Assembly (NCBI RefSeq): GCF_024362345.1 | Contig: NZ_CP101505.1 | Span: forward strand, 1,136,001 to 1,200,000 | Direction: 5' to 3' | Source of the DNA: Polaribacter dokdonensis | GTDB taxonomy: Bacteria; Bacteroidota; Bacteroidia; Flavobacteriales; Flavobacteriaceae | Length of the DNA: 64,000 nucleotides | Shown here: positions 36,164-44,586 of the stretch, piece by piece | How the letters are laid out: every line of letters starts with the position of its first letter | Position numbering within the stretch: the stretch's first letter is position 1 | Notes under the pieces: model-generated | Databases searched by the model: none | The model's input: the letters and a program-made list of their open reading frames with translations, nothing else | What the model was told of the DNA's origin: nothing | Program-made: the position numbers and the translations under genes

Positions 36164-36213
36164 TTTCTTATTTTAAAAATTAATAATTTAGCTATTAAAT
36201 TAAATTCCTAAAA

Positions 36214-37491
36214 ATGAAGAAGTTTTTAAAAATAGTAAGTTCAATATTAGTCTTATTATTTCTTTTTGGTATTGTTTACTATTTTATAAATAACGAGAAA
36301 TTGCCTGAAGGTAAAAAAGGTAAAGAAGCAGAAGCCCTTGCTATTAAAATGTACAATGCTATAAATCATGAGGCGTTTGAAAATACTGAGATTATAGAAT
36401 GGAATTTTAGAAATGCACATTTTTACAAATGGCATAAACAAAAAAATATTGTTGAAGTTTCTTGGGATGAAAACAAGGTGATTCTAAACACAAAAGACAC
36501 CTCTAAATCTGAGGTATATGTAAATGGTAATAAAACAAATAACCAAGAATTAATAACTACAGCAGAAGCTTATTTTAACAACGATTCTTTTTGGTTAATT
36601 GCACCTTATAAAATTTTTGATGCTGGCACAGAAAGAAGTATTGTAAAACATGAAGGTAAAGATGCATTGATGATTACCTATACTTCTGGAGGTTCTACAC
36701 CTGGAGATTCTTACTTATGGATATTAGATGACAACTATATACCAACTTCTTATAAAATGTGGACATCTATAATTCCAATTGGTGGAGTTTCTGCAACTTG
36801 GTCTAATTACAAAACTACAGAAGCTGGAATTATATTACCTAAAAGTCATACATTATCACTATTTGATTTAGGTATGGAATTAGGTGATGTTAAGGCCTAC
36901 AATGAAAAAGCCAATGCACTAGCCAATAAAATTTTGTCTGCTATAAAACATGAAAATTATACGAAAACTAAATTTTTAGAATGGAGTTTTGGAGGTAGAA
37001 GAAGTTTTAAATGGGATAAAGAAAAACATATTGTAGATGTTTCTTGGGAAGATTTTCGAGTAAATTTAAATCCAGAAGATTTAGAAAATAGCATTGTATT
37101 TTTTGAAGGTGAAAAACAAGAAGATACAGATGAAAAGATTGTAAAAAGAGCTTGGGATATTTTTAATAATGATTCTTTTTGGCTGGTAGCTCCTCATAAA
37201 TTATTTGATGATGGAGTAATTAGAACTTTAGAAACTATAGATGGCGAAACTGGCTTAAGAGTAACCTATACTTCTGGTGGCACAACTCCTGGAGATAGTT
37301 ATGTTTGGTTATTAGAGGATAACTTTGTACCAAAAAGCTATAAAATGTATTTAAAAAATGGCAGAATGAATGGTACACCAGCAACTTGGGAAAATTGGAT
37401 TACTACAGAAAGTGGTACCTTATTGCCAACAAATCATACCTTCTCTAATGGAGCAACATTAAGTATGGGAGAAGTTAAAGGCTATAATTAA
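36214..37491 (+). CDS. Membrane-anchored protein with two tandem copies of one domain
   Basis: A 425-residue protein with an N-terminal hydrophobic segment (about residues 4-26) and then two copies of a domain of about 195 residues (about 37-230 and 231-425). Matched pairs include AEALAIKMYNAI / ANALANKILSAI, FNNDSFWLIAPYKIFDAG / FNNDSFWLVAPHKLFDDG, TYTSGGSTPGDSY / TYTSGGTTPGDSY, and ATWSNYKTTEAG / ATWENWITTESG. The aromatic-rich beta-strand pattern suggests a lipocalin-like or LolA/LppX-like extracytoplasmic fold; that is a guess. I do not recognise a named family. It overlaps the AI-2E permease by one base, so the two may work together. Confidence 0.75.
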   Translation: MKKFLKIVSSILVLLFLFGIVYYFINNEKLPEGKKGKEAEALAIKMYNAINHEAFENTEIIEWNFRNAHFYKWHKQKNIVEVSWDENKVILNTKDTSKSEVYVNGNKTNNQELITTAEAYFNNDSFWLIAPYKIFDAGTERSIVKHEGKDALMITYTSGGSTPGDSYLWILDDNYIPTSYKMWTSIIPIGGVSATWSNYKTTEAGIILPKSHTLSLFDLGMELGDVKAYNEKANALANKILSAIKHENYTKTKFLEWSFGGRRSFKWDKEKHIVDVSWEDFRVNLNPEDLENSIVFFEGEKQEDTDEKIVKRAWDIFNNDSFWLVAPHKLFDDGVIRTLETIDGETGLRVTYTSGGTTPGDSYVWLLEDNFVPKSYKMYLKNGRMNGTPATWENWITTESGTLLPTNHTFSNGATLSMGEVKGYN

Positions 37492-38573
37492 TGACATCTA
37501 AAGTAATTGCAAACGGAATTTTAAGAGCATTAGGAATTATACTTGGTATAGTGCTTCTACTCTACTTTTTATTTAAAATTCAGTCTGTAATTACCTACAT
37601 TATAATTGCAGCAGTTTTATCTTTAGTTGGGCGTCCAATAATTTTATTTTTAAGAAGAAAACTCAAGTTTCCAAATACTTTAGCTGTAGTAACTACAATG
37701 ATTTTCATGTTAAGTTTATTAACAGGAATTGTAGTTCTTTTTATTCCTCTTATTATTGAACAAGGTAAAAGTTTATCTCTCTTAGAGGTAGAAAAACTGC
37801 AGTACAATGTACAATCTATCTTTAATCAGATAACCGCTTATTTTTCATCTAAAGGCATAGATGTTTTAAAAGAAATTCAAAATATAGATTTTGCAAATCA
37901 ATTTAAAACCATTCCTAATATTTTCAATTCCATTTTAGGTACGTTAGGTAATTTAAGTGTTGGCCTTTTTTCTGTATTATTTATCTGTTTTTTCTTTATG
38001 AAGGATAGTAGACTTTTTAAGAAGGGCATTCTAACTTTTATTCCAAATAATAGCGAAAATAGATTTTCAAATTCCTTAGAGGTTATTAATAATTTATTGT
38101 CTAGATACTTTATAGGCTTAATTTTCCAAATCACAATCCTATTTATCATCTATACAATTGTATTGCTATTTTTTGGGATTTCAAACGCGGTTGTAATTGC
38201 ATTCTTATGTGCGTTACTAAATTTGATTCCTTATGTTGGTCCAATTATTGGAGGCTTATTAATGTTTACATTGTCTATGACTAGTAATATTGGTAACGAT
38301 TTTCAAGCATTTATTTTACCAACATCACTAAAAATTATGATTTTTTACTTTCTGGCTCAAGTGTTAGATAATTTTGTGAGCCAGCCTATGATTTTCTCAA
38401 AAACTACAAAATCTCATCCATTAGAAATCTTCTTAGTAATTATTATTGGAGGCTTATTATTTGGAGTAATTGGTATGATTACTGCTGTGCCTTCTTACAC
38501 AGCTTTAAAGGTTATTCTAAAAGAGTTTTTGTCTGAAAACAAAATTGTAAAATCCTTAACTAAAAACATTTAA
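37491..38573 (+). CDS. AI-2E family transporter (UPF0118)
   Basis: A 360-residue polytopic inner-membrane protein of the AI-2E transporter superfamily (TqsA/PerM/YdbI-like). It has about seven to eight membrane helices, a central extracytoplasmic region (about 95-150) and the conserved NLIPYVGPIIGG motif with a downstream QPMIFSKTTKSHPL. Members export AI-2 or act as permeases or sodium/proton antiporters; the substrate cannot be assigned. Its ATG overlaps the stop of the duplicated-domain gene (TAATG), and a methyltransferase gene starts 6 bases after it. Confidence 0.85.
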   Translation: MTSKVIANGILRALGIILGIVLLLYFLFKIQSVITYIIIAAVLSLVGRPIILFLRRKLKFPNTLAVVTTMIFMLSLLTGIVVLFIPLIIEQGKSLSLLEVEKLQYNVQSIFNQITAYFSSKGIDVLKEIQNIDFANQFKTIPNIFNSILGTLGNLSVGLFSVLFICFFFMKDSRLFKKGILTFIPNNSENRFSNSLEVINNLLSRYFIGLIFQITILFIIYTIVLLFFGISNAVVIAFLCALLNLIPYVGPIIGGLLMFTLSMTSNIGNDFQAFILPTSLKIMIFYFLAQVLDNFVSQPMIFSKTTKSHPLEIFLVIIIGGLLFGVIGMITAVPSYTALKVILKEFLSENKIVKSLTKNI

Positions 38574-38579
38574 TCACGC

Positions 38580-39755
38580 TTGAATTTAAATATTTTAAAG
38601 GACAAAGTACAGCAATATATTAATGATAAATTAAAATCAGAAATCACAAAATTGATTTTAAAAGGGAGTCCTTTTGATGATATTTCTTCTCAAGAACTAG
38701 CCAACCAAATAGTAGCAAAACAAAAGTCCGAAAAGAAACTACCAACTTGGTTCACAACACAAAACATTTATTACCCACCTAAAATTAGCATAGAACAAAC
38801 CTCATCAGAAATTACTGCTGAGTACAAATCGAATATTATTAAAGGCGATACTATCATAGACATTACTGGTGGTTTTGGTGTAGATTGCTATTATTTTTCT
38901 AAATCATTTAAACAAGTAACACATTGTGAAATTAATGATGAACTCTCTAAAATTGTATCACACAATTACCAAAAGTTAGCTATAAATAATGTAACTACAT
39001 TTTCTGGAAATGGTTTTGATTTTTTAAAAAGCACTGATAGCAATTTTGATTCTATTTACATAGATCCATCTAGAAGAAGCGATGTTAAAGGCAAAGTATT
39101 TTTATTAAAAGATTGCTTGCCTTACGTACCTCCTAAAATTGATTTCTTTTTTACTAAAGCTAACAACATATTAATAAAAGTATCTCCCATTTTAGATATT
39201 ACAAACACAATAAACGATTTAAAAAATGTAAAAGAGGTTCATGTAGTAGCTGTTAATAATGAGGTAAAAGAGTTATTGTTTTTACTGGAAAAAGAATACA
39301 ACAAGTCAATTGAAATTAAAACAGTAAACCATCAAAAAGGAGAACTACAAACCTTTAGTTTTATCTATAATGAAAACGCTCAAGCAGATTATTCATCTCC
39401 ATTAAATTATTTGTATGAACCCAATAGCGCAATTTTAAAATCTGGCGCATTTCAACAAATTGCAAACCATACAAAAACCTTTAAATTACACAAACATTCT
39501 CATCTTTTTACATCAGAATTGTTAATAACTTTCCCTGGAAGAACATTTAAAATAGATTCAGTTTTAAAGTATGATAAAAAGAAATTAAAGAAATTGTTAC
39601 CAAATAACAAAGCGAACTTTACTATTAGAAATTTTCCTAAAACAGTGTCACAGCTAAGAAAAGAGACGAAAATTAAAGATGGTGGATCTATTTATGTCTT
39701 TTTCACAAAAAACAATAAAAACGAGCTAATAACTATTATTTGTAGTAAAACTTAA
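38580..39755 (+). CDS. Class I SAM-dependent methyltransferase, THUMP-like domain
   Basis: A 391-residue methyltransferase starting at TTG (38580), the only start compatible with the family N-terminus. The SAM-binding motif I is IDITGGFGVD (about residue 96-105), and the catalytic-like motif IDPSRR is at about 162-166. The C-terminal part (about 300-391) matches the THUMP-like domain of this flavobacterial family, which suggests RNA as substrate. The target nucleotide is unknown. It ends the operon of duplicated-domain protein and AI-2E permease; functions look unrelated. Confidence 0.85.
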   Translation: MNLNILKDKVQQYINDKLKSEITKLILKGSPFDDISSQELANQIVAKQKSEKKLPTWFTTQNIYYPPKISIEQTSSEITAEYKSNIIKGDTIIDITGGFGVDCYYFSKSFKQVTHCEINDELSKIVSHNYQKLAINNVTTFSGNGFDFLKSTDSNFDSIYIDPSRRSDVKGKVFLLKDCLPYVPPKIDFFFTKANNILIKVSPILDITNTINDLKNVKEVHVVAVNNEVKELLFLLEKEYNKSIEIKTVNHQKGELQTFSFIYNENAQADYSSPLNYLYEPNSAILKSGAFQQIANHTKTFKLHKHSHLFTSELLITFPGRTFKIDSVLKYDKKKLKKLLPNNKANFTIRNFPKTVSQLRKETKIKDGGSIYVFFTKNNKNELITIICSKT

Positions 39756-39791
39756 GTATAATTTATCAATTTGTTAACATTCCTTATTTTT

Positions 39792-39824
39792 TTTGTTCTT
39801 TATTGAAATAATTATATATATTTG
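39792..39824 (+). promoter_or_regulatory. Predicted promoter for RNA element copy 2
   Basis: TTTG (39792-39795), 21 bases of spacer, TATATTTG (39817-39824), a full Bacteroidota promoter. It predicts a start at about 39830, exactly where the RNA helix begins. Confidence 0.7.
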
Positions 39825-39830
39825 TAATCA

Positions 39831-39905
39831 CTTTATGTGTTTTATTTTTAGGGGTATAAGACACTAAAGCCCAAGTCTCGATTTCGATATCGAGACTTTT
39901 TTTTT
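39831..39905 (+). ncRNA. Structured small RNA gene, copy 2
   Basis: A short transcription unit of about 75 bases with its own promoter and terminator. CTTTA-T-GTGT (39831-39840, T bulged) pairs with ACACTAAAG (39861-39869). The helix continues through a T-G wobble and TTAT/ATAA to the ten-base loop TTTTAGGGGT at 39846-39855. CCCAAG follows at 39870-39875 and runs into the terminator stem. Loop and CCCAAG are identical to copy 1 (5647-5725) while the helix bases are largely different but still paired, which is covariation supporting a real RNA structure. A loop GGG to CCC pseudoknot is possible in both. It is unlikely to encode a peptide. A known family such as Flavo-1 should be tested; function is unknown. 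Confidence 0.75.
39873..39905 (+). terminator. Rho-independent terminator of RNA copy 2
   Basis: Stem AAGTCTCGAT / ATCGAGACTT with a 6-base loop, followed by a run of T through 39905. Confidence 0.9.
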
Positions 39906-39921
39906 GCTTGTACTTTTTCAT

Positions 39922-39929
39922 TAAGTTTG
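39922..39929 (+). promoter_or_regulatory. Predicted -7 box TAAGTTTG for the fdhD operon
   Basis: An exact TAnnTTTG match 26 bases before the fdhD ATG and just after the small-RNA terminator. It likely drives the six genes to 48178. Confidence 0.5.
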
Positions 39930-39954
39930 TATAGAAAGATATATCTTCAACCAT

Positions 39955-40761
39955 ATGCAATCTACCCTATATCAAGGTCTAAAAGTTTCTAAATCTAACT
40001 CCACAAAAGTTAATGATTACCTTGTTGTAGAAGCTCCACTTCAGATTAACATCAACAATGAACCTTATACAGTTGTAATGAGAACTCCTAATGATGATGT
40101 TGAGCTAGTTAGAGGATTGTTATTTGCTGAAGATATTTATAAAAAAAACACCGATTTCGATTTTAGCATTGTAAAATCTGAACTGAAAATAGCTTCAATT
40201 GTAAACATCAACATTGCAAACGATGAATTAGGAAAAGGTTACCTAAACAAAAGAACACTACTATCTATCTCATCTTGTGGTATTTGTGGTAAAAAAGAAT
40301 TATCTGACATTCAAGTAACAGGAAACAGTTTAGAGAACAACCTTCAACTAAGAGGTAGTCAGTTACATGACATGTATGCTACAATGAATAAACTGCAAAA
40401 TACCTACAAAAAATCTGGAGGTAGCCATGCAGCTGCAATTTTTTCAGATAAAAGTGAGTTATTAAGTTTAAAAGAAGATATTGGTAGACACAATGCAGTA
40501 GATAAAACAATTGGTGATTTACTATCCAAAAATAAACTAATGCAAGCCAATTATTTATTGGTAAGTGGTAGAGTTTCTTACGAAATAGTAATTAAGGCTT
40601 TTATAGCTAAAATCCCTGTAATTGTTGCAGTTTCTGCTTGTTCTAGTTTAGCTGTAGATTTTGCGAAGGAATTCGGAATTTGCCTAATAGGATTTACAAG
40701 AGAAAATAAAATGACCATATACTCCAACACAAATTCAATTAATCTTTTAGCACATGATTAA
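39955..40761 (+). CDS. fdhD: Formate dehydrogenase accessory sulfurtransferase
   Basis: FdhD transfers sulfur from a cysteine desulfurase to the molybdenum cofactor of formate-dehydrogenase-type enzymes, which is needed for their activity. The 268-residue protein has the sulfur-carrying motif SCGICG (Cys108 and Cys111) and the signature GGSHAAAIF...REDIGRHNA-type region (here KEDIGRHNAVDK) and LLVSGRVSYEIVIKA. It overlaps the downstream molybdoenzyme gene by 8 bases. Its presence implies that the YdeP-type enzyme needs a sulfurated Mo-cofactor and that molybdopterin is made elsewhere in the genome. Confidence 0.95.
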   Translation: MQSTLYQGLKVSKSNSTKVNDYLVVEAPLQININNEPYTVVMRTPNDDVELVRGLLFAEDIYKKNTDFDFSIVKSELKIASIVNINIANDELGKGYLNKRTLLSISSCGICGKKELSDIQVTGNSLENNLQLRGSQLHDMYATMNKLQNTYKKSGGSHAAAIFSDKSELLSLKEDIGRHNAVDKTIGDLLSKNKLMQANYLLVSGRVSYEIVIKAFIAKIPVIVAVSACSSLAVDFAKEFGICLIGFTRENKMTIYSNTNSINLLAHD

Positions 40762-43045
40762 AAAAACAAATGCCCAAACACCAGAAAAACTTACAGGAAT
40801 AGAATTAAAAGATATTCCTCATTCAGCTGTTGGTTTTAAAGCTATTGCATCATCTGTAAAACATGTAAAAAATGAAGCTGGTTTATTTAGAGGTATTAGT
40901 TTATTAAAAAACTTGAATCAAACGTATGGCTTTGATTGTCCTGGATGTGCTTGGCCAGATCCAGATGAGAAAAGAGCTTTTTTAGCAGAATATTGTGAAA
41001 ATGGCGCAAAAGCTGTAGCTGAAGAAGCTACAAGAAATAAAGTTTCTCCATTATTTTTTGCTACTTACTCTGTAAGTAATTTAGCTAAATTATCTGATTA
41101 TGAAATAGGAAAAAAAGGTAGAATAACACATCCTGTTTATTTACCTGAAGGTGCAAATCATTACAAAGAAATTTCTTGGAAGGATGCTTTTAACCTTATA
41201 GCAGAGGAATTAAATGGGTTAGATTCTCCTGATGAAGCAATTTTTTATACCTCAGGAAGGACAAGTAATGAAGCTGCTTTTTTATATCAACTTTTTGTAA
41301 GACAATTTGGAACTAATAATTTACCTGATTGTTCTAACATGTGTCATGAAGCGAGTGGTGCTGCTCTTTCTGAAACCTTAGGTATTGGTAAAGGCTCTGT
41401 AACCTTAGATGATTTTAATCATACAGATTTAATTATTGTAATGGGTCAAAACCCAGGTACAAATCATCCAAGAATGTTAACAGCTTTAGGAGATGCTAAG
41501 AAAAATGGAAGTAAAATTATTACAGTAAATCCACTACCAGAAGTTGGTTTAATGAATTATAAAGACCCACAAAACCCATTAAAATGGGTAGGTTCAGGTC
41601 AAGATTTAACTGATGTGTTTTTACAGGTAAAAATAAATGGTGATGTTGCTCTTTTAAAAATCATTCTAAAATTAATGATTGCTAAAGAAGAGGAAGATAC
41701 TGGCTCTGTATTCGATTACAAATTTATTAAAGAAAAAACACATGGAGTTGAAGATTTGTTAGATGATTTAGAAACCTATTCTATAGATTATTTACTGCCT
41801 CAAACAGGCCTAACTTTAGAAGAAATAAAACTTGCAGCAGACTTAATAATCAGCAATAAAAAAATTATCATTTGCTGGGCTATGGGTTTAACACAACATA
41901 AGAACTCAGTAGATAATATAAGAGAAATTGTAAATATTTTATTACTAAAAGGCAGTATTGGTAAAAAAGGTGCAGGTACCTGTCCAGTTCGTGGTCATTC
42001 CAATGTTCAAGGTGATAGAACAATGGGGATTTGGGAAAAAATGCCAGATACTTTCTTAGATAAAATTGATGCTGAATTTAACTTTGAATCTCCAAGAAAA
42101 CATGGTTTTGATGTTGTAAATTCAATTAAAGCTATGCATGACAAAAGAGCTAAGGTGTTTTTTGGAATGGGAGGTAATTTTGTTTCAGCAACTCCAGATA
42201 CTGAATTCACTGCAGAAGGCTTACGAAACTGTAATTTAACAGTACATGTTTCTACAAAACTAAATAGAAGTCATTTAATTCATGGTAGAAAAGCCTTAAT
42301 CTTGCCTTGTTTAGGTCGATCTGAAAAAGACTTTCAGACATCTGGAGAACAGTTTATATCCGTAGAAAATTCTATGGGAATTGTTCATAAATCTCAAGGT
42401 CATTTAGAACCTTGTTCTGAAGATTTATTAAGTGAACCTGCAATTGTAGCTGGTCTTGCTAAAGCAACTTTAAAAAAGACATCCGTAAATTGGGATAAAA
42501 TGATTTCTAATTATGATTTCATTAGAGATAAAATAGCAACTATTATACCTGGTTTTAAAAATTATAATCAAAGAGTTCGTGAAGATGCAGGGTTTTACTT
42601 ACCTAATAATGCTAGAGCCAATGATTTTAAACCAACAACAACTGGTAAAGCTAATTTTACAGTAAATGCAATTTCTGACATTAAATTAACAGAAAAGCAA
42701 TTTATTATGATGACCATAAGAACTCACGACCAATACAACACAACTATATATGGCTTAAATGATAGATACAGAGGTGTTTTAAATGAAAGAAGAGTACTTT
42801 TCATGAATGCTCATGATATGGAAAAGAATAATATAAATAAATTAGATTTAGTTGATTTACGAAGCCACTTTAATGATAAAGTGAGAGAGGCAAAAGGATT
42901 TTTAGCATTACCTTATAACATTCCAAAACAATGTACAGCTACCTACTTTCCTGAAGCTAATGTTTTGGTTCCAATACAAAGTACAGGCAGAACTAGCAAC
43001 ACACCAACATCAAAAACAGTAATTATTACAATTCATAAAAGATAA
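40754..43045 (+). CDS. FdhF/YdeP family molybdopterin oxidoreductase
   Basis: A 763-residue bis-MGD oxidoreductase of the YdeP branch of the DMSO reductase superfamily. The N-terminus carries FDCPGCAWPDP (Cys62, Cys65) instead of the complete four-cysteine iron-sulfur motif of FdhF, as expected for YdeP. The Mo-site region is at about residue 190-215 (SNMCHEASGAALS, probable Mo-ligand cysteine), with dinucleotide-binding segments FYTSGRTSNEAAF, GQNPGTNHPRMLTAL and GTCPVRGHSNVQGDR, and a C-terminal MopB domain (RTHDQYNTTIYG). No signal peptide, so cytoplasmic. Substrate unknown; YdeP in E. coli is linked to acid resistance. Downstream genes are not typical redox partners. Confidence 0.92.
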   Translation: MIKKTNAQTPEKLTGIELKDIPHSAVGFKAIASSVKHVKNEAGLFRGISLLKNLNQTYGFDCPGCAWPDPDEKRAFLAEYCENGAKAVAEEATRNKVSPLFFATYSVSNLAKLSDYEIGKKGRITHPVYLPEGANHYKEISWKDAFNLIAEELNGLDSPDEAIFYTSGRTSNEAAFLYQLFVRQFGTNNLPDCSNMCHEASGAALSETLGIGKGSVTLDDFNHTDLIIVMGQNPGTNHPRMLTALGDAKKNGSKIITVNPLPEVGLMNYKDPQNPLKWVGSGQDLTDVFLQVKINGDVALLKIILKLMIAKEEEDTGSVFDYKFIKEKTHGVEDLLDDLETYSIDYLLPQTGLTLEEIKLAADLIISNKKIIICWAMGLTQHKNSVDNIREIVNILLLKGSIGKKGAGTCPVRGHSNVQGDRTMGIWEKMPDTFLDKIDAEFNFESPRKHGFDVVNSIKAMHDKRAKVFFGMGGNFVSATPDTEFTAEGLRNCNLTVHVSTKLNRSHLIHGRKALILPCLGRSEKDFQTSGEQFISVENSMGIVHKSQGHLEPCSEDLLSEPAIVAGLAKATLKKTSVNWDKMISNYDFIRDKIATIIPGFKNYNQRVREDAGFYLPNNARANDFKPTTTGKANFTVNAISDIKLTEKQFIMMTIRTHDQYNTTIYGLNDRYRGVLNERRVLFMNAHDMEKNNINKLDLVDLRSHFNDKVREAKGFLALPYNIPKQCTATYFPEANVLVPIQSTGRTSNTPTSKTVIITIHKR

Positions 43046-43046
43046 A

Positions 43047-44573
43047 ATGAAGAAAATTCTAAGTTTATTCCTATTAATATTCACATGTTATTTAAGCAAT
43101 GCTCAAACTGTAGTAATTCCCAAAAAAGAAACACAGAAGGCTTTTGCTAAACTAGATTTTTTATCTATTGATATGCCAGAAACCAGTATTCCTAATGAAA
43201 AAAACATGGGATTTTCTGGTATACATTACAATCTTATGCTAAACGATTGGGCTTATGCAGGTGTTGGTATTTATGGTGCCATTTCTGGTGAAAGAGGTGG
43301 TTTTTTCACACTTGGTGTAAATGCAGGAATTAAGAAATATATAAACTCTAAATTCTATATAGATACAGGCTTTCATTTTGGAGGTGGAGGTGGTGCTGCA
43401 GCTCCTGATGGTGGAGGTGCATTTATTTTGCCACATGCTAATCTTGGATATGATTTTAATCACTTTTCATTAAATTCTGGCTGGAGTTATGTTAACTTTT
43501 TTGATGGAGGTTTAATTAAAAATCATCAAATTAATATAGGTTTAGAAATTCCATTAAATTATGACTATGCTTCTTATAATTCCTCTGAAAATGAATTTAA
43601 AATTGATGCATTAAAACAATCTGACTGGAATATAAACTCCAAAAGAACTTCTTTAATGCTACATTTAAATACGTTAAAAATTAAGGGAGATACTCAAGGT
43701 ATAAATAATGATAAAACCATAAAATTAGCTGGTTTTGAATTAGCATCTTATTTTACTAAGAATTGGTTTGCATTTGTAAAAGTAGATGGTGCTTTTGATG
43801 GCATAAAAGCTGGTTATATGGACGTGTTTTTAGGAGGTGGATATCATCTTTCACTTAATAACAACAGCACAAATATACTTGCTAAATTTGGAGCAGGTGC
43901 AGGTGGTGGAGGTGGAATAGATTCGCAAGGTGGTTTTTTAATTTATCCTGATTTATCTCTAGAACAAAGAATTTTTAATGACATTTATATTTCTGTAAAT
44001 AAAGGGTTTGTAATGTCTCCTAATTCCCATTTCTATACCTCATCTTTAGGAGTTGGATTAAAATATTATGTAGAACGAAATGGAATAAAATCAAATAAAA
44101 ACTTTAGTTCAGGTAAATTTAAAGGTTTAGAAATAATCACAAAGCATGATATTTATTTTAATGCTGAAAGAGATTCAAATCCTACTGAAGATTTACATCA
44201 GATCTCGCTTCAAATAAATTTAAACCTTAATAAAAATGTTTATATAACTGGGCAAACCTCTTTTGCTAATTTTGGAAACGCAGGCGCTTATGCTGAAGGA
44301 ATTGTAGGTTTAGGATTACAAACCAATCCATTTTTAAATAATAAAATGTCTTTCTTTTTACAAGCTTTAGGAGGAGCTGCTGGTGGTGGAGATATAAGCA
44401 CTGGAGAAGGCTTAATTGTAAAACCAAGTTTAGGTTTTAATTATCAATTAAATGATAACTTAAGCTTTAGAAGTGCTGCTGGGTATGTAAAAGCTAAAGG
44501 AGGTTCTTTAAGTAGTACTGCTTTTAATTTCGGATTAAAATATCATATTTCATTTTTAAAAATGAAAAATTAA
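43047..44573 (+). CDS. Predicted outer-membrane protein with three glycine-rich repeats
   Basis: A 508-residue protein with signal MKKILSLFLLIFTCYLSNAQ. The sequence is almost all amphipathic beta strands ending in KYHISFLKMKN, like an outer-membrane barrel or surface protein. It carries three related glycine-rich segments, FGGGGGAAAPDGGGAFILP (about 111), FGAGAGGGGGIDSQGGFLI (about 277) and GGAAGGGDISTGEGLIVKP (about 445), each followed by strands of the form NLGYDF, DLSLEQ or SLGFNYQL. The spacing (about 150-165 residues) suggests internal triplication. No family name is known to me. It lies 1 base after the YdeP gene and 13 before the GH20 gene. Confidence 0.6.
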   Translation: MKKILSLFLLIFTCYLSNAQTVVIPKKETQKAFAKLDFLSIDMPETSIPNEKNMGFSGIHYNLMLNDWAYAGVGIYGAISGERGGFFTLGVNAGIKKYINSKFYIDTGFHFGGGGGAAAPDGGGAFILPHANLGYDFNHFSLNSGWSYVNFFDGGLIKNHQINIGLEIPLNYDYASYNSSENEFKIDALKQSDWNINSKRTSLMLHLNTLKIKGDTQGINNDKTIKLAGFELASYFTKNWFAFVKVDGAFDGIKAGYMDVFLGGGYHLSLNNNSTNILAKFGAGAGGGGGIDSQGGFLIYPDLSLEQRIFNDIYISVNKGFVMSPNSHFYTSSLGVGLKYYVERNGIKSNKNFSSGKFKGLEIITKHDIYFNAERDSNPTEDLHQISLQINLNLNKNVYITGQTSFANFGNAGAYAEGIVGLGLQTNPFLNNKMSFFLQALGGAAGGGDISTGEGLIVKPSLGFNYQLNDNLSFRSAAGYVKAKGGSLSSTAFNFGLKYHISFLKMKN

Positions 44574-44586
44574 CTTCTATCTAATT

